A DNA stretch of 64,000 nucleotides from Orychophragmus violaceus (lineage: Eukaryota > Streptophyta > Magnoliopsida > Brassicales > Brassicaceae), in assembly GCA_030180135.1 (NCBI GenBank), contig CM058231.1:55438235-55502234 (forward strand), given 5' to 3'. Made by a program: the position numbers and the translations under genes. A model generated the notes under the pieces. That model was not told the DNA's origin, searched no databases, and saw nothing but the letters and a program-made list of their open reading frames with translations. Position 1 is the first letter of the stretch. Every line of letters begins with the position of its first letter. Of the stretch, positions 41,945-51,523 are shown piece by piece.

Positions 41945-44295
41945 AGCAATTGTGGATGAAAGATCCGGCGACGAGGAGCTTCTGCGGTGAGGAATCAATT
42001 GAGCTCTGACAATGACCGGTGAGGAGGCAAGGCATGACCGGCGATCACCGGCAAGAACTCTGCCGACAGTGATTGCTCCGGCAAGGCAAAGGCAAAAGAA
42101 GGCGGAGGAGGCAGTGGTTTCCGGTGATACCTCCGGCAAAGATTCATGCGGTGGTTCTCTTCCGGTGAGGGAGATAAGGTCCGGCGAGGCGTGGGGATAA
42201 GATGGCGTAGGAACTTTAAAGAGTAGAGGAAGAGAGTGACAGAGACGGCGAAGCTCCGGCGAAGCTCCGACGAAGCTCCGGCGAAGCTCCGTCGAGTCTC
42301 TGTAAGTTCTCCGGTGATAATTTCCAATGACGACGGGGCTGCTTTGGCGGGAATTAAACAGCTCTTAAGGAGTTAATGACATAATTTGAAGGTTATTGAT
42401 GATATTGATTCGCTTAATGATATATTTAAGGGATCATTTTGGGGTGATCAAGGGTTTAATGAAAGGTTTAAGGGTTCCATGAGTCACAAGCAAGTGTGGA
42501 ATGGAGGATTGTGGTGGTTGGCGAGTGATGGGGAGGAGGATTGTAACGCCCCTTTCCCGTCATCCGCTGACCGTCGAGCTGACGGGTCAACAATCAAACA
42601 AGAACATGACCGATCGAGCCCTAGTAAGTCAAACGAGAAAAGTTCGTCACAATACGAAGCCAGAGACAGTCCGGTTTGAGACAAGACCTCACACCAAACC
42701 GTCCTTGACCCCGTTTACCTCGCTTCCACAATACAAAGCTTTTCAACTTGTAATGTTTCCGCGAGTTGTGTCGGTTCGGACCAAACCAATATATCAGGGA
42801 TGCAATATCATTTCTATGTAAAGGAATGTTTATAAACATTTACCAAAAAATTTCCTATTAAATTCTAATTAAAAACAACAAAAAATAAACAGGCGCCATA
42901 AAGCCGAACCGAAAATCAACAACCGGCCCGCAAGCAATCCCGAACCTACACCGAGGACTTCCCACGTATGTCGCTGTTAAACCTGAAAAACACAAAAGAG
43001 TAATGAGCGATCTAAGATCACCCAGCGAGTCGTCTCCCAACTAGCGACTTCTAATCTAACATATACTACAAATCCCGCCCCAAAACCCCAAAATAAAAAT
43101 CATAAAGAAGAAATAGACTATCATGTGCCACTGTGACGTGATAAACCCACACCACACAAGCATTCTCTATCAAAAGGAAAGATTAAGGAAATAGAACTCA
43201 CTACGGCACGTGCCCTCGATTAGACTCGATCCACAGGAACACTTAGCTACCGACATGTTAACTAAAACTACCCCTGACTCCTAGATGTAACACGAAGTCC
43301 TACGACCTAGGACACTGTTCTCAGTCCATTGATACACAGCGACTCGGGCTACCCCACGGTAACCTAAGTTTCCATGACATCCGACCCTAGGACATGACCC
43401 TGTATTCTCCGGACCACACACCTACCGGCGTCACTCAGTAGGTTCACACCATAACCAGATTCACCATTTGAACCGGTCAGGCAACTACCCGAGGATCCAA
43501 CCGGGTCGAAAGTACCGGTACGCTTTCAACACCTAGACTTGCGGGATCTAACGTGCCCTAGAGTCCTAGTGCAATAAAATAAACACGCAGACTCACTGGG
43601 ACTCTAACACAGAATACAAGACCGTCAAGGTCAATAGCAATAAACACAACTCTGATCTATCCCGCAAGTCCTAATTCAACACCACCCCTATTGGGCACTA
43701 TACCGAATCGGGTAACTACCAACTTTCCCGGTCCCATGATCGGCGTAAGTAACATGCAAACGGCTACCCGGCCCAATACCGGAGTAGTCTAAACACAGGC
43801 CTGCACATAAATACACACATCAAAGCAACAACACGCAATCAACGATTAAGCAAGCCTCTAAGTTCATTAACGTCTTTTAAACCCATTTAGTACCATACCT
43901 TGGATTAGCAGGTTGCTAACCCGTAGACTGCTCACCAATCACTAAACTTATTTAATTCTCTTTCCTAGATTTCTTTTAAGAAACTCCTCGATATGTCGGT
44001 TTAGAGTTAGTAAACTTACTAACTCCCCGACATCTCATTGTTCATTAACTTTAATTCATTTAACCCTTAAACTCGTCTATTAAACCTAACCCACCCCGTT
44101 ATCATATTCTATACGTTGGTTAAGTGTTTTAATTCATCTTTTAGTGATGTCTTAATTCCCGTATATAGATTCATTTAGTATCGCTCTTTAATATATTATA
44201 AATGCATATACAACATAGTCATGCATAATCTATATGAATGCAACATTCAACGAACAATCATCAGATTAACACTAACCACCTAGCATGCATATAAT

Positions 44296-44802
44296 TATTG
44301 AATTGAAGAATGAAGAAGCATACAAGAGTGTTACACAAGGAATAAGAGCCGGTTTTGGTCATGTGCAAAGTTGGGGACTTTGGGACATAAACAAACATGT
44401 GATCTCGGTTGTAAATGTTTTGTTTATGTCCCCAACATAGTACCAACATGTCTGGAGCTGATCAGAAGAGCAGGAGGCCTGATCCCTAGGTCAGAAGCAT
44501 GTTTCTCTCTCATCTGAACTGGCTAGGTCATGTCGCTTTCACCATTGGAGCCGTTGCACACTACACTCCAAGAACCCTTGTCTTCTTCTTCTTCTTTCTT
44601 TATTCTTTAATGTCTGAATACCCTAGTTGTCTCTCTATTTAAGTAATGTAACTCATGAACATAAATATACACTTAAGGAATCATTTCTTAAGTTCTATTC
44701 TCTCTTCTTCTCTCGGTTCTCTATTACTCTCGCTCTAGAAACCCTAATCAGGTCTAAGAGCTTCTTTCTTCAAGAACACTCCTTAAACTCTAAATTCTAA
44801 CA
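44296..44802 (+). repeat. 5' LTR of TACA-type Copia
   Basis: 507 bp. The start TATTG replaces the usual TGTTG in both LTRs, and the end TAACA is shared. A TATTTAAG TATA-like box lies at 44636-44643. Confidence 0.85.
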
Positions 44803-44814
44803 TGGTATCAGAGC
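44803..44814 (+). other. Primer binding site (initiator tRNA-Met)
   Basis: TGGTATCAGAGC directly abuts the LTR end CTAACA with no spacer. Confidence 0.85.
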
Positions 44815-45013
44815 TCTAAAGCTCTTGTACCTATTCTCACTTTCGCAATACTCTCTAAACTCTTTAAACTCTCTTATTCTTGCTCTAAACTCTCTTGTTC
44901 TTAACTCTCTTTGTTCTTAACTCTCTTTGTTCTTACTCTTAAGCCGGTTCTATACTTCTTTGTTCTTAACTCTCTTGAAATCTTTTCTCTTGAAACTCCC
45001 TCCTTAAACAGTC

Positions 45014-47768
45014 ATGGAGAACTGAAGGGTACTAATACCAGTGACTCTCAAAGGAGTCAACTACTTGGTGTGGGCTAGAATGGCCAAATCAGCTCTCGGT
45101 GGAAGAGGCTTGTGGAAGCATGTCTTAAGCGACACTGCTCCAATGAAGATGATGAAGGCTGAACCTAAAGGTGAAGCCAAAGCTGGAGCTGAAGCTGAGG
45201 CTAAGGCTGATGAAGAAGCTGTTAAAGAAGCAGCCCATGAAGATTAAGAAGCATGGACTCAAGGGGACCAAAATGTTTTGTCCATTCTCCAAAGCTCTCT
45301 TGAGCCGTCTCTTTTGGAGGCTTACTCTTACTGTGAGAGCTCTAAGGACTTATGGGACACACTGAAGAAGGTCTATGGGAACATGTCTAACTTGAGCAGA
45401 GTGTTTGAAGTGTAGTTGGTTATCAATAACCACAACCAAGAACACATGGAGTTCAAGCAACACTTTGGGAAGTTTAGATCCTTGTGGGTAGAGTTGGAGA
45501 TGCTAAGACCACCCACGGTTGATCCACTGGTCCTAAATGAAACAAGGGAGCAAGACAAGGTGTTTGCACTCTTGCTAACCCTCAATCCGTCCTACAACAA
45601 CCTGATCCAACACATGTTAAGGGCGGAAACACTTCCAAACTTGGATGATGTTTGTGCACAGATTCAAAAGGAGCAAGGTTCCTTTGGGTTGTTTGGGAGG
45701 AAATATGAGATTGCTACTGCTCACAAAGGTGCTTACAAGCCTGAGGAGAGGAGGATCCCTGGTGTATGTGATCATTACAAGAGGAAAGGGCATTTCAAAG
45801 ACAAATGCTGGTTGCTTCATCCCCATCTCAAACCGGCCTTCACCAACAAGTTCAAGGATCAAAGGGCTCACTTCACCAATGCTGGAGCTACTGAACATGG
45901 TTCAACTTCAACTCGGCCTAGCAATGAGTGTAGAGAGATGGTACCAGCCTTTGATCCTACTCCTATGGTGGCGCCTCAAAATGAGTTGGTGAGAAGGTCA
46001 TACCTTGATGCTCTCATCAAAGCCATCAAGGAGAACTCTGGTAATGCTTTTGGTAGTTCCTTTCATGCTTTAATCAATCACAAACCATTGATAGTAGATT
46101 CAGGGGCTTCACATCACATGATTAGTGATCCACACTTGATTATAAATGTTAAACCTGCCTTAGGTAATGTAGTGATTGCTAATGGTGAAAGGATTCCAAT
46201 TAAAGGGATAGGAAATGTTAAGTTGTTTGATAGAGAATCAAAATCTTTCTACATGCCGAGTTTCACATCCAACTTGCTAAGTGTTAAGAGGGTAGCTACT
46301 GATCTTAATTGCAATGTTATCTTCAGTCCTAATGATGTGGTTTTTCAGGATATTAAGACGAGTAAGTTGCTTGGAAAGGGTGTGAAAAAGGATGAGTTAT
46401 ACATGCTTGAAGACACCAACTTTGCATCTGTTTTTAGTTCTACTCTAGTTAATGATTCTGTTTGGTATGCTAGACTTGGTTACCCTCACTCTCGTGCCTT
46501 AGGTTTAATGTTACCTTATGTTTTATTTAAGAATGATGATTGTGAAGCTTGTATCCTTGGTAAACATGGCAAATCAGTCTTTCCTAGTTCTAAAACCGTT
46601 TATGCAAACTGTTTTGATCTTGTTCACTCTGATGTTTGGACTGCTCCATGTTTTTCTAGAGAGAATCATAAGTATTTTGTGACATTCATAGATGAGAAAT
46701 CCAAGTATACTTGGTTAACATTGATTCAAACTAAAGATAGGGTGTTAGAAGCATTCACAAACTTTCAGAACTATGTATCTAACAATTTCAATGCCAAGAT
46801 TGAAATTTTTAGATTAGATAATGGTGGGGAATATGCAAGCAATGCATTCAAACAACACCTTGCAAGACATGGGATCATTCACCAAACAAGCTGTCCATAC
46901 ACTCCACAACAGAATGGTGTGGCTGAGAGAAAGAATAAACACTTGATAGAGGTGGCAAGATCAATAATGTTCCATACAAATGTTCCCAAGAGGTTTTGGA
47001 GTGATGTTGTGATGTCTGCTTGCTATCTAATCAATAGAACACCCACCAAAGTTCTTCAAGATGCTTCACCATATCAGGTATTGAACAAAACCAAACCTTC
47101 AATTCATCACTTAAGTGTGTTTGGATGTTTGTGCTTTGTTTTAAAACAAGGAGAGCAAAGAGATAAGCTTGATGCAAAGAGTGTCAAGGCAATGTTCATT
47201 GGGTTTTCTACTAATCAAAAAGGATACAAGTGCTATGTACCTGAAACAAGAAGGGTATTAGTCTCTAGAGATGTTAGATTTGTTGAGCTAAAGGGTTGCT
47301 ATGAAGAGAAGAGTTGGGATAACCTTAAGGATCTTCCCAACAACCCCTCTGACCGTGCCAACAACTTGAGGATCATCCTAGAGAGTCTTGAAAACAAAGA
47401 AGCAGAAGGTGGTATCTTGTTCAAGTGCTGAGGCAGAGTATAGGGAAATGAGGAAGCTAACCAATGAGCTGACATGGCTGAAGGCTTTACATCAAGATTT
47501 GGGCATTGATCAACCAACTCCAATCACAATGCATTGTGATAATCAAGCAGCAATACACATAGCTTCCAACTTAGTGTTTCATGAAAGAACAAAGCACATA
47601 GAGGTGGATTGTCATAAGGTGAGGCAGAAGGTTCAAGAAGGTGTGATCTTACCTTTCTACACAAGAAGTTCGGATCAATTGGCAGACATATTCACCAAGG
47701 CTGCTAGCTTGAAGGTTTGTGAGTTCATTCATCCTAAGATTGGACTCATTGACCTCTCTCAAGCATGA
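45014..47768 (+). pseudogene. Copia Gag-Pol with in-frame stops and deleted RT
   Basis: The first ATG (45014) is followed by TGA at codon 4; further stops lie at 45245 and 45413, then 671 codons are open to 47431. Gag: LKGVNYLVWARMAKSALGGR and QEHMEFKQHFGKFRSLWVEL. Zinc knuckle CDHYKRKGHFKDKC has the second cysteine changed to tyrosine. Protease: IVDSGASHHMISDP (D-S-G intact). Pre-integrase and integrase: LVHSDVWTAPCFSRENHKYF, FRLDNGGEYASNAF, then TPQQNGVAERKN (D, D and E of the DDE triad present). At about 47375-47392 the frame jumps from the integrase C-terminus straight to RNase H (KQKVVSCSSAEAEYREM, then PITMHCDNQAAIHIASN) ending at 47768. The whole RT is missing, so it could not have copied itself after this deletion. 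Confidence 0.9.
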
Positions 47769-47850
47769 AAACCCTAGGCTGTGGATCTTATACTCTTTTT
47801 CCCTTGATATAGTTTTTATCCCATGAGGTTTTTCTATATCAAGGTTTTTA

Positions 47851-47861
47851 ATGAGGGGGAG
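47851..47861 (+). other. Polypurine tract
   Basis: ATGAGGGGGAG directly before the 3' LTR start TATTG; the tract end defines the TA terminus independently of the duplication. Confidence 0.8.
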
Positions 47862-48365
47862 TATTGAATTGAAGAATGAAGAATCATACAAGAGTGTTAC
47901 ACAAGGCATAAGAGCCGGTTTTGGTCATGTGCAAAGTTGGGGACTTTGGGACATAAACAAACATGTGATCTGAGTTGTAAATGTTTTGTTTATGTCCCCA
48001 ACATAGTACTAACATGTCTGGAGCTGATCAGAAGAGCAGGAGGCCTGATCCCTAGATCAGAAGCATGTTTCTCTCTCATCTGAACCGGCTAGGTCATGTC
48101 GCTTTCACCATTGGAGCCGTTGCACACTACACTCCAAGAACCCTTGTCTTCTTCTTCTTTCTTTATTGTTTAATGTCTAAATACCCTATTTGTCTCTCTA
48201 TTTAAGTAATGTAACTCATGAACATCAACATACACTTAAGGAATCATTTCCTAAGTTCTATTCTCTCTTCTTCTCTCGGTTCTCTCTTACTCTCACTCTA
48301 GAAACCCTAATCGGGTCTAAGAGCTTCTCTCTTCAAGAACACTCCTTAAAATCCAAATTATAACA
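47862..48365 (+). repeat. 3' LTR of TACA-type Copia
   Basis: 504 bp, same TATTGAATTG start and TAACA end as the 5' LTR, followed by ATAAT. Confidence 0.85.
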
Positions 48366-48640
48366 ATAATAACCTAACCAGTTTAATCGTTTAACCAATC
48401 ATCAATCAATAACCGAACTATCCAGGTTAAACAAACATGCATGCAGGTCCTAGAACTACGGCTTAAGGTTCCCGATCTACATGAATTATCTAACTATGAA
48501 TGCATTAGCCGACTCACAGTGGTAACGCAGATAGATAGACGGATGAGACGGATGCGGATCCCGAGACCAAGCGACTTAATCTCGAAATTCCCCGAACTAG
48601 ATCACGAACACACCGAATTGTACCGTCCAAGAACCGGCCG

Positions 48641-48862
48641 TTGACCAAGCGTTGACCGGCTTGATTTTCGGTGTTGACCGGCGTTGACCAGCGTTGATTT
48701 CGTTGACCATGTGCGTTGACCACTGACTCTCCTTAACCGAGTTGACCAATCCAATTGAACCAAGCTAACCAATCCAATTGAACCAGTTTAGCTAAACCGG
48801 ACCAAATCAAACCGTTGACCGATTAAACCGGCATTGACCAACGGTTTAACCAAAAGTTGACC
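48641..48862. promoter_or_regulatory. W-box cluster in long LTR, copy B
   Basis: Ten TTGACC hexamers within 222 bp (starts 48641, 48652, 48674, 48684, 48703, 48716, 48742, 48815, 48834, 48857). This is far denser than expected by chance. The core is the WRKY W-box; function inferred. Confidence 0.5.
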
Positions 48863-49357
48863 GGTTTAACAAAACCAATACAATTCCCAAACCAAGATCA
48901 TACCAACCCAATTCCATCACTAAACCGCTTGAACCAGAACCGGCTGAAGAAGAGAGGCGGGGGAGGCCTTTCCTAGGCGAGTCTTCCAGCGTTGACCGCG
49001 GCGGAAGGGCTTCTTTGGTGGCTGTGGTGGAGCTCCGGCGACTGAGAATGATCATAAGAGTGAGATGAAGCTTCTGGGAGGAGAGGAGAAGCTTGAACCG
49101 GCTGAAGAAGAGGAGGAAAACGGAGGAAGGTCGCCGACGACGGTTTCCGGCGAACCTGCAGCGGCGGTGAGGCAACTAACCGGCGGCGCTTGATGAGGAG
49201 AAGATGTTTATCACAGTGGTGATAGTGGTCCATGTATATTACAAAGGTTTTGGGAGTTATTTGAGTTTCATGCTCACCAAGTCATGAAGAACACCATGTG
49301 TTCTTGATGATATTCAAGGAGATTCAAGGAGATTGCTGGGATTTCTAATGAATTTGG

Positions 49358-49381
49358 AGAGAGAGAGAGAGAGAGAGAGAA
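49358..49381. repeat. GA microsatellite
   Basis: About 12 GA dinucleotides in copy B of the long LTR. Confidence 0.9.
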
Positions 49382-50935
49382 AGGGGTGAGAGCTCGTGGG
49401 AGAGAGGTGAGAGTCTATAGAGAAGGTTCCTAGGTGAGTTGAATGAAATTTGAGTTCATGAATGAGTGATTAGACGGTTTATGCCATGCAAAAAGAGTTC
49501 AATGAACGCAAAAACCATTCTTTGCACCAAAACGAATGAGGTGGCGACAATGGGGAGGATGCACTTGTCTTCTGAGGGTGTATTCTGACCAATACCACTG
49601 CACCAAACATCTTCAAGAAGTATCTTATTCCTGAATCATCCCGACGTACCGATGTTGCCGTTTCCGAGTTTAATCTTTTAAAAACCCCTTAGATGCTTCC
49701 TTAAATCCTACAAGCCTCAAAATCATATTCTTTATGAGTTTAAATGAATTTATCAATTTGAATCACTCCAATTGGATACCCGTAGCTCCCGATATGAATT
49801 TTACAAGTTTCTTCGGTTCTATCGGTTTTCATTCCCCATAGTTCGAAAAACTCGTTTAAAACCTGTTCTTTCCATTTCTGCTCTTCTAAATGTTTTCTTT
49901 ACTTAAAAAGAGAAAAATTTGGCCCGTCTCCGCTTATGGCTCACATTTTGGTAAAATTACCAAAATACCCTCCATCTTTTAAAAATTACAATTTTGCCCC
50001 TATTGACTTTTCCTTTGCCCGTTGACCCAACTTTTGAAAACAGGGTATTACAAGGAGAGTGTTTCTTTGCTGTGTTTTGAGTTGTAACTGGTGAAGAAGA
50101 AGGAAGATGATCAAGCCTTTAAATAGTCTTGATCATCCGTTCCACACATCGAATCTTCGTTTCATACATTGAATCTTAATGCAAGGTGCAATGAATATTG
50201 CATGCATGTTGACTCTTATATGCATTAGGTATCAGCTCTAGGTTTCTAATTGAAACATTAACTGAACTTGAACCCCAAGATACATGCACCTTCCACGTGG
50301 ACAATCAGCATGTGCCACATGGCAAGTGCGATCCTCGACTAATTTTTCCGACACTTTTCAAAAGTTCTGAAACATTTTAAAATTTCATTTTAATTTTCCT
50401 GGATCTGTAAAGATGATTCTCCGTAATTTATTTGGTCCATTTAGCTCTTCTGTAGTTCCTGAAACGTCGAAAGATGTTTTTTCGTCTTTTTCTCGGTTTG
50501 TCGGTTTTGATTCCCGATAGTCTATAGAACCTTTTAAAAATCTGATTTCAGTCCTTTCCGTCTTCTAAGTAATCTTTTGAAATAAAAAGAAAATTACTTG
50601 GCCGTCATAGTTTCCCGACTCCATTTTTGATAAAATTATTAAATACCGTTTAATTCTAAAAACTGCAGAAATGCTCTTCGGTGAGTTTTATTTCACTTAA
50701 AAGCTGCCCGTTGATGTAATAGGAGATTGGGTATTACAAATCAAGTCATCATCAACCAAGACTGGTAGGACTAGCACCAAAGAAAATGGAAGTCTGTGGC
50801 GCCGCATGCAAGGTATGAGGGCCCGGTACATGGGGAGCGAGTGAGACCGATGGTGGTGATGGATGAACAGCCGGTGGGGGTGGTTGCTACTGGGTGGTCT
50901 TGAACTCTTGAGGCTCGGTTAACGGTTGAATCTGG

Positions 50936-51328
50936 TTAACCATCATATCCTCCCACTGCTGATGTTGGGCAGGATCTGTAGGCTCTATCGGAAAATCGAA
51001 GTCCAGGGGCTGAGAGAGAAGAATGTATGTATAATGGTGGTGTAGGAGCTGTTGGTGGATGAACTGGTACACACGGAGGTGGTGTTCCTAAGGTAGAGAA
51101 TGCTGGATAGGCACTACTGGAGTCCTGAAGTAAGTAAATGTACCCGAAATGGGGTACTCCAGATGTAGCAGTGTCATAAGGCGGTCCTAGAATAGGTGGA
51201 GCGGCAACTGGCTCGGCATCGGTAATGACATCTACTGGGATAAGCAGCGAAATGCGAGAGCACTCCACAGGCTGAAAGTATGGGCCTGGAGTAGCTGGGG
51301 AAATTCCATTGGACTCACTATCGTCCAT
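50936..51328 (-). CDS. Proline-rich hypothetical protein of long-LTR element
   Basis: 130 codons from the first ATG (51328, MDDSESNGISPATPG); the frame is open upstream only from a TTG. Pro/Ser/Tyr-rich (PPPCVPVHPPTAPTPPLYIH), no domain recognised, no zinc knuckle or membrane segment. It is the first ORF after the primer site, where gag should start, so it may be a Gag N-terminal fragment. A second frame at 51072-50887 (PLDFDFPIEPTDPAQHQQWE) may be its frameshifted continuation. Coding status is uncertain because the frame is short and the element decayed. Confidence 0.35.
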   Translation of the reverse strand: MDDSESNGISPATPGPYFQPVECSRISLLIPVDVITDAEPVAAPPILGPPYDTATSGVPHFGYIYLLQDSSSAYPAFSTLGTPPPCVPVHPPTAPTPPLYIHSSLSAPGLRFSDRAYRSCPTSAVGGYDG

Positions 51329-51504
51329 TGGACTGCACAAAACATAAAATAGCTAGTATACACCTAACAAGATCTCTAACTTACTCCTTCTTCCTCGGTG
51401 ACAGACGCAGCTCAGATTCCTAATGGTTGCATTCGCGACATATTTTGATTCGATAAAACTTGAAAATTTGGAAAAACCGTAATTTTCGAATCCAGGACGA
51501 ACCA

Positions 51505-51517
51505 TGCTCTAATACCA
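51505..51517 (-). other. Primer binding site of long-LTR element
   Basis: Minus strand TGGTATTAGAGCA, one mismatch to the initiator tRNA-Met site TGGTATCAGAGCA, six bases inside the LTR end GTGTTACA. It sets the element orientation to minus. Confidence 0.65.
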
Positions 51518-51523
51518 TCTTGT

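Larger units (their letters stand above)
44296..48365 (+). mobile_element. Copia element with TA...CA LTR ends, RT deleted
   Basis: LTRs at 44296-44802 (507 bp) and 47862-48365 (504 bp) start TATTGAATTG and end TAACA. They are flanked by a perfect ATAAT duplication (44291-44295; 48366-48370). Primer site, gag, protease and integrase are present, RT is deleted, and part of RNase H and a polypurine tract remain. By eye the LTRs differ at roughly 20 positions, so it is clearly older than the Copia at 19838. Confidence 0.9.
42542..50052 (-). mobile_element. Solo LTR of the long-LTR family (copy B), with nested Copia
   Basis: Ends TGTAACGCCCC (42542) and GGGTATTACA (50052) with no interior. Flanks AGGAT and AGGAG are a one-mismatch 5-bp duplication. 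The paralogous uninterrupted site in copy C reads GGGGAGGAGGACAGTGTTTC (about 54400-54420), confirming insertion into copy A. Without the Copia (44296-48370 with one duplication) it is about 3.44 kb. A solo LTR arises by recombination between the two LTRs of a full element. Confidence 0.8.
40382..50738 (-). repeat. Long-LTR family, copy A (interrupted)
   Basis: Two parts, 40382-42541 and 50053-50738, are collinear with copy C (51524-54730). The right end GGGTATTACA reads TGTAATACCC on the minus strand, an LTR start, and the interior with a minus-strand primer site lies to its right, so this is the 3' LTR of a minus-strand element. The left (3') end of the LTR is truncated at 40382. Copy B is inserted at 42541/50053. 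Four 11-bp repeats (CGGCGAAGCTC) lie at 42246-42289. Open frames within it are not conserved between copies. Confidence 0.7.
50739..51523 (-). mobile_element. Short interior of the long-LTR element
   Basis: Only 785 bp separate copy A (its 3' LTR) from copy C (its 5' LTR). On the minus strand it starts with a primer site (51505-51517) and holds one proline-rich ORF. No protease, RT or integrase. Either a large internal deletion or a non-autonomous large-LTR derivative. Confidence 0.6.

Noticed and set aside
41837..42327. Minus-strand ORFs of 100-110 codons in copy A (and similar ones at 53663-54231, 48846-49233)
   Set aside because: They overlap GC-rich LTR DNA with GTTGACC and CCGGCG microrepeats; frames are not conserved among the three copies.
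40138..42541. Reading copy A as a + strand LTR beginning at 40138 after the polypurine tract
   Set aside because: Homology with copy C starts only at about 40382, and copy C has a minus-strand primer site at 51505-51517. So 40125-40381 is a different truncated LTR.
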